Shown: positions 58,055 to 64,000 of the stretch, piece after piece
Layout of the letters: every line of letters begins with the position of its first letter
Position numbering within the stretch: position 1 is the first letter of the stretch
DNA from: Conchocele bisecta
Taxonomy: Eukaryota > Mollusca > Bivalvia > Lucinida > Thyasiridae
DNA: 64,000 nucleotides
Assembly (NCBI GenBank): GCA_029237695.1
Contig: CM055271.1
Coordinates: 30,596,695-30,660,694 of the forward strand
Reading direction: 5' to 3'
The notes under the pieces: generated by a model
What the model saw: the letters and a program-made list of their open reading frames with translations, nothing else
Told to the model about the DNA's origin: nothing
Databases searched by the model: none
Translations under genes and position numbers: made by a program

Positions 58055-59248
58055 ATTCGGCAAGAGAATGGATCCTTTTATACACGATGCTGGCTTGGAT
58101 CTGGATCACATTGCCAAATACGCTGTTCCAGATACTCCACCGTGGCAGTTGGAGCAGCCCAAGGTGATCTTCGATCTTAGTCAGCACACGAAAGCAACAA
58201 CTGATCCATCCATTTTTAAATCACTTTTTCTTGAGATTAAAGACAGATACAATACGTACACTCCGATTTTTACTGATGGCTCAAAGATCGGGGACCGGGT
58301 AGCATCTGCTGCCGCTGTCCCCAAGGGAGATCTTCAATCCAGACTCCCAGACAAATCTTCGATATTTCCTGCGGAATTGAGGGCGATTTTACTTGCTCTT
58401 GATTTCGCGAAAATATCTTGGAGAAAGAACAATTCATTTTATTTTCCGATTCATTATCTTCACTACAAGCTTTGTACAATAGAAGCTTGAACATCCACTT
58501 ATCCGCCAAATCATAGAGCTACACCATATTTTTTTACTTTCGTCTGGCTTAAGGACATTATTTTTTGTTGGCTACCCAGTCATACTGGTATCAACAAGGC
58601 AATGACAGGGCAGATAGTGCTGCCAAGGCCGCCCTGGATCTACCAACTTCTCATTTTCCTGTTTGCTATTCATGATGTTTTAAATCATCCATCAACTCAT
58701 TCATCTCCGATACAATGCAGATCCAGTGGGATCTGCTCACAGATAATAAACTTCATGCTGTGAAACTACTCTGGGCGAATGGACTCCTGGCTACAGACAT
58801 GTACGCCGGGATGAAGTTGTCCTTAGTCGATTGCGCATTGGACATACACGACTAACGCATTCGTATATGCTCAAAGGTGAGCCGCGTCCATGGTGTATTC
58901 CATGCCACAGCGCATTACCGTGCAACACATCCTACTGGACTGTATCGATTTTTCCGATATTCGAGGCAAACACTTCAATGTTACTTCACTTGCGGAGCTA
59001 TTCCAGGTGGAGAGCATTGAAGGTTTGCTTCACTTTCTACATGAAACTAACTTGTATCGGAAAATTTAATTTTATCATTGTATACATGTTTCTCATTATT
59101 ATACTTTTATAATTCTATACACGTTGTTCATTTATATTATTTATCATATTAATATTTTTACCTTATCATCTGATTGATTATTACATGTAACATACTATTT
59201 TACTATTCTTTTTATTCTTCATCTACATTGCTTGGCCCTAAATGATAC
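58049..59248 (+). mobile_element. LINE copy L6, starts in the L5 tail, interrupted by L7
   Basis: Starts CATTCGGCAAGAGAATGG directly on the (CCATT) tail of L5, with CCATTC shared by both. Carries RNase H and most of the 3' UTR up to CCCTAAATGATAC at 59236-59248. The remaining 3' UTR continues at 63635 after L7. Confidence 0.85.
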
Positions 59249-59697
59249 AGCCTTCCACATCTAACTCATCTACACAATCTCCCCGAGGCCGGAGCCCAAA
59301 GGCCTCAACATCAAAACCTTCGGAAGGCAAAACCTCAAAGGTCGCGCCTTCCAAAAGCCCTAAAGGTCGGGCTAAAAAGACCTTGAAACAAATCACGGCC
59401 GTGTCTCCTCTGCGATCACGGCAAGGGCCGGATGACAGGTCGGCCTCTCCACTACCACTCAGGGGTAGGCCCACTGCCATGGAGAGGATCCCTACAAAAC
59501 CACACAGGAAAGGGTCTGATGACCCTGGATCGCAGAAAGGGTCTGATGACCCTGGATCGCAGAAAGGGACAGACGGCCCCATTCCACTGAAGAACAGGTT
59601 TGAGTCGTTGGACTCGATGGAGACTGAAGAGTCTTCTGACACTCCAACGGCCAAACCTGTTCCACCACCCCGCAAACTCATACTCCCACCTACATAA
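59249..59697 (+). pseudogene. LINE ORF1 (gag-like) C-terminal part
   Basis: Pro/Ser/Lys-rich basic frame (SPRGRSPKASTSKPSEG) with a tandem GSDDPGSQK, ending NRFESLDSMETEESSDTPTA and a stop at 59697. The NRFE-type C-terminus is usual for ORF1 proteins of such elements. The N-terminus and any zinc knuckles are missing because of 5' truncation; the apparent start is not the real one. Confidence 0.65.
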
Positions 59698-59700
59698 AAC

Positions 59701-62700
59701 ATGGATACTATTATCCAATGGAACTGTCGAGGAATTAAAGCAAATCGTGATGAATTAACAATTTATTAACTCAACACAACCCCATTGCTGTTTGTCTTCA
59801 GGAAACATTCCTGAAAGTTGACGATACATTTTCTTTTAAATCACATGCACTATACAGTAATGGTTCAGATAACGCTGAACGCGCATCTGGTGGAGTCTCA
59901 ATCCTTGTTAATTTGAGCACCCCACATAGTCTCGTGAATCTTAACACTAATCTTCAGGCTGTGGCCGTTAGTGTTACGATTCACAAGACTATTACATTAT
60001 GTTCTATCTACATTCCACCATCTGCAGTCCTGTTAAAATCAGAACTAGATAATCTTGTCTCTCAGCTCCCTTCGCCTTTCATTCTCCTTGGCGATTTTAA
60101 TGGACATAACATGCTTTGGGGTTGAAAAGACACAAACAAAAAGGGGGAACTTATTGAAAATTTTCTTTTTTTCCGATCACAATCTCAGCTTTTTATAATG
60201 ATAAATCGAGCACATATTTACATCCCGCAACCGGTTCATATTCCTCTCTGGATTTAACTCTGTGTCATCCTTCTCTGTATTTGGACTTTACGTGGAAAGT
60301 TGGTGACGACCTATGTGGGAGTGACCACTTTCCTGTCTTCTTGCAGAGTAATGGACCACCATCCACTGACAGAGTCCAGAGGTGGAAATTACATAAAGCC
60401 GATTGGGACACATTTCGTAATATGTGCATGATTGAACTAGATTTTGATCGCTTTCGAGATGCGGAAGATCCACTAGAATATTACGTTTCCCTTTTACACG
60501 ATATTGCAGAAAAGACAATACCAAAAACCTCGGCAAAGCCCAAACGTGTCAATAAACCATGGTTTGACGAAGAATGCAAACAGGCAATGACTGCTCGTAA
60601 GCAGTCTATTCGTCAAATCAATAACAACGCAACACCAGATAATTTAAATGCTCATAGAATTTTTAGAGCGAAAGCTCGACGCACAATTAAAGCTAGCAAG
60701 AGAAGGACTTGGGGATCTTTTGTCTCCAAGTTGAATTCGCGATCTAAAATGAAAACCACATGGGACATGATTCGTAAGATAAACGGTAAAGGTAAATCAA
60801 CTTCTATCAATCACCTCAACAAAGCAGGAACATAAAGTATCTTCCAAAACAGACATTCAAACACATTAGCAGATACCTTCTCCAAGAACTCCTCATGTAA
60901 TAACTATTCTGAGGAGTTCTTGAAGTGAAATCTGAGCAAGAGAAAACTAAACTTAATTTTTAATTCAGACAATTCAGAACATTACAACGCTCCTTTCTCT
61001 ATGAGGGAATTAATTAAAAGCTTCCTCGAGAAAGCACATGATACATCAGCAGGCCCTGATGATATCCACTACCAACTGCTAAACATTACCTGAACACTCT
61101 TTAGACAACCTCCTTGAAATATTTAATACCATTTGGGAACAAGGCGTATTTCCGCCTTCATGGCGGGAAGCTACAATCATACCTGTTCCCAAACCGGGCA
61201 AGGATCACACCGAACCCATCAAGTTACCGTCCCATCGCACTTACTAGCTGCGTCTGTAAAACCATGGAACGAATGATTAACGACAGGCTTGTCTGGTTTC
61301 TGGAATCCAATGGACTGATATCTGAGTATCAGTCTGATTCCGTCGCCAGAGAAGCACTGCCGATAATCTGATTAGACTCGAACATCATTCGAGACGGGTT
61401 TGTTAACAATGAACATATAGTTGCCATATTTTTTGACCTAGAAAAGGCTATGACACGACGTGGAAGTAGGGATTATGAAGGACCTTCATGACCTCGGTCT
61501 GAAGGGTCATCTCCCTGATTTATTTCTAATTTTTTGAAAGACAGACAATTCCAAGTCCGAGTCGGTACAACCCTTTCTGATCCCCATGAACAGAAATGGG
61601 TGTACCGCAGGGAAGTATATTGTCTGTTACCCTTTTTAGCATTAAACTGAATAATATTGTAAAATGCTGCAACCAGGTGTTGACTGTTCTTTATATGTCG
61701 ATGATTTTTTTAATATGTTTACAAATCAAAGAACATGCATACTATTGAGCGCCAATTACAACTGAGCCTCAATAGAAAGAAACAAGTGGACCACAGAAAA
61801 CGGCTTTAAAGTTTTCGAAATCTAAAACTAACTGCATGCATTTTTGCAAAGACGCGGTCTTCACCCTGATCCCGACTTAAACTGGGAACACATCCCATCC
61901 AGTTGTTCGGGAGCAAAAGTTCTTGGTCTTATCTTTGATCCTAAACTCACTTTTAAACCCCATTTACGATACTTGAAAGCTAAATGCCAGAAAGCACTCA
62001 ACTTAATGCGAGTGGTAGCAAATCATGACTGGGGTGCAGACCGAAAGGTGCTGCACCGCCTTTACATCGCACATGTTCGCTCAAAACTAGACTATGGATG
62101 CACTGTATATGGGTCTGCCAGTAATCCGATCTTCGGACGCTCGATCCAATACATCACCAAGGCTTACGACTCTGCCTGGGTGCATTCCGTACGTCTAACG
62201 CACAGCTTATATGCCGAAGCAAATGAGCCTTCACTCTCCACGACAGACGCACCAAATTATCTTTGCAATACGCCCACTAAACTACATTCCAATCCATCTA
62301 ATCCAGCTTATAACACTGTCTTTCATCGAACTACAGATGCTGTATTCGATAAGAAACCAAGCTTCAAGCCACCATTCGGCAAGAGAATGGATCCTTTTAT
62401 ACACGATGCTGGCTTGGATCTGGATCACATTGCCAAATACGGCTGTTCCAGATACTCCACCGTGGCAGTTGGAGCAGCCCAAGGTGATCTTCGATCTTAG
62501 TCAGCACACGAAAGCAACAACTGATCCATCCATTTTTAAATCACTTTTTCTTGAGATTAAAGACAGATACAATACGTACACTCCGATTTTTACTGATGGC
62601 TCAAAGATCGGGGACCGGGTAGCATCTGCTGCCGCTGTCCCCGAGGGAGATCTTCAATCCAGACTCCCAGACAAATCTTCGATATTTTCTGCGGAATTTG

Positions 62701-63381
62701 AGGGGCGATTTTACTTGCTCTTGATTTCGCGAAAATATCTTGAGAAAGCAATTCATTTTATTTTCCGATTCATTATCTTCACTACAAGCTTGTACAATAT
62801 GAAGCTTGAACATCCACTTATCCGCCAAATCATGGAGCTACACCATATTTTACTTTCGTCTGGCAAGGACATTATATATTTTGTTGCTACCCAGTCATAC
62901 TGGTATCAAGGGCAATGACAGGGCAGATAGTGCTGCCAAGTCCGCCCTGGATCTACCAACTTCTCATTTTCCTGTTTGCTATCATGATTTTAAATCATCC
63001 ATCAACTCATTCATCTCCGATACAATGCAGATCCAGTGGATCTGCTCATAGATAATAAACTTCATGCTGTGAAACCGACTCTGGGCGAATGGACTCCTGG
63101 CTACAGACATGTACGCCGGGATGAAGTTGTCCTTAGTCGATTGCGCATTGGACATACACGACTAACGCATTCGTATATGCTCAAAGGTGAGCCGCGTCCA
63201 TGGTGTATTCCATGCCACAGCGCATTTAACCGTGCAACACATCCTACTGGACTGTATCGATTTTGCCGATATTCGAGGCAAACACTTCAATGTTACTTCA
63301 CTTGCGGAGCTATTCCAGATGGAGAACATTGAAGGTTTGCTTCATTTTCTACATGAAACTAACTTGTATCGGAAAATTTAA
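59701..63381 (+). pseudogene. LINE ORF2: AP endonuclease - reverse transcriptase - RNase H, frameshifted
   Basis: Starts MDTIIQWNCRGIKANRDELT four bases after the ORF1 stop, then shifts frame near 59766. Endonuclease motifs: QWNCRGI, CLQETFL, ILLGDFNGHNMLWG and GSDHFPVF. A linker has NKPWFDEECKQAM. RT has PSSYRPIALTSC, FFDLEKA, VPQGSIL and YVDDFF. RNase H has IFTDGSKIGDR, FSAEFEG and, in another frame, SHTGIKGNDRADSA; it ends LYRKI* at 63381. At least ten indels separate these blocks, so no full protein is made. Confidence 0.85.
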
Positions 63382-63621
63382 TTTTATCATTGTATACATG
63401 TTTCTCATTATTATACTTTTATAATTCTATACACGTTGTTCTTTTATATTGTTTATCATATTAATATTTTTACCTTATCATCTGATTGATTATCACATGT
63501 AACATACTATTTTACTATTTTTTTATTCTTCATCTACATTGCTTGGCCCTAAATGATACTCTTTTGTGTTGATGGGCCGTTAAGCACCATTCCATTCCAA
63601 TCCATTCCATTCCATTCCATT

Positions 63622-63669
63622 CCCTAAATGATACTCTTTTGTGTTGATGGGCCGTTAAGCACCATTCCA
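63622..63669 (+). mobile_element. L6 3' tail, continuation after L7
   Basis: CCCTAAATGATAC (target duplication), TCTTTTGTGTTGATGGGC and GTTAAGCACCATTCCATT complete the L6 3' end. Confidence 0.85.
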
Positions 63670-63842
63670 TTCGAAACATTAACGCTGGGTAAATGGCTTA
63701 TAATTTCTGTTTCCTTGCTCGGATCTGCTTCACATTTCACACACGCATTGCTCCAATGGTCCTCTACCGCCCTGTGACAAATCCACATTCGTCCCGCCCC
63801 CGCTAAGCCCAGGGTCAAGGTCACAGACTTCGTGCGTTCGAA
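63670..63842 (+). mobile_element. Family A4 element, right part (one core unit)
   Basis: TTCGAAACATTAACGCTGGG through GTGCGTTCGAAA is one A core unit, resuming A4 after about 7.9 kb of nested LINE DNA. No A 3' palindrome follows. 63843-64000 shows nothing recognisable. Confidence 0.75.
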
Positions 63843-64000
63843 AATACAAGATAACCGACCATTCTAAAAAACTCACCATCCATTATTTTGTGAAGATTAC
63901 TGAAAAAGTGTGGTCCAAATACATGCACATGCATTTTACGGTACTAGTATATACTCAATTCCAGGTGTATTGTGCGGTTGATACACAACTGGGACGCCCT

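Larger units (their letters stand above)
59249..63621 (+). mobile_element. LINE copy L7, longest copy, 4.37 kb, 13-bp TSD
   Basis: Inserted in the 3' UTR of L6: CCCTAAATGATAC at 59236-59248 is repeated at 63622-63634. It runs from inside ORF1 through endonuclease, reverse transcriptase and RNase H to GTTGATGGGCCGTTAAGCACC and a (CCATT)n tail. Most of ORF2 is broken by single-base indels. Confidence 0.92.

Noticed and set aside
59238..59702. Antisense frame opposite LINE ORF1
   Set aside because: Shadow of a GC-rich sense frame that has the expected ORF1 end and ORF2 follow-on.

Overview
This is a repeat-saturated animal genome window, most likely from a lophotrochozoan and probably a bivalve mollusc. 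The grounds are intron-bearing transposase genes, tRNA-derived SINEs, non-LTR retrotransposons with an RNase H domain, and many families of (GTCC)n-containing elements with hairpin ends of a kind familiar from bivalve genomes. Nothing is bacterial. I see no intact host gene; the only possible host coding pieces are an F-box-like repeat exon (36.3-36.8 kb), a decayed C2H2 zinc-finger gene (43.1-43.9 kb) and a few exon-like fragments. A 500-bp N gap lies at 28006-28505.

Layout. 1-2063: a 179-bp satellite ending in a hairpin/(GTCC)n terminus. 2270-5401: a two-exon hAT transposase gene. 6.2-10.3 kb: foldback elements and an inverted-repeat-bounded block. 10.7-17.1 kb: nested hairpin-ended elements (families B, H, A) plus a G repeat. 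17.7-24.4 kb: E satellite, family D element, family A fragment, family C element, second E array. 26341-34602: an 8.26-kb transposon with ~445-bp terminal inverted repeats (TIRs) full of the palindrome TAACGCGTTA, flanked by a perfect 6-bp target-site duplication (TSD), and carrying unrecognised exons. 36.3-38.9 kb: F-box repeat exon cut by a truncated LINE. 39.8-42.0 kb: a two-exon piggyBac transposase with one homopolymer frameshift. 43.1-44.5 kb: zinc-finger pseudogene running into a family C array. 46.4 kb: tRNA-derived SINE. 48.2-51.0 kb: inverted E copy and second D element. 51.8-63.8 kb: a stack of copies of one LINE nested in each other and in a family A element.

Two themes organise the window. 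First, at least six unrelated-looking families (A, B, C, D, F, H) share one architecture: a 5' terminal hairpin, a GTCC-like microsatellite, a tandem core, an inverted copy of the 5' tip just inside the 3' end, a short palindrome, then a terminal (T)CTWGTT. They insert without target duplication. This matches non-autonomous Helentron/Helitron-like elements (HINE/DINE-1 type). Second, one LINE family repeatedly lands in older copies of itself and in the hairpin elements; target-site duplications let the order of insertion be read.

The best candidate for something undescribed is the 8.26-kb element: long palindrome-array TIRs, 6-bp duplication, TAT...ATA tips, and inward-facing spliced genes whose products I do not recognise.
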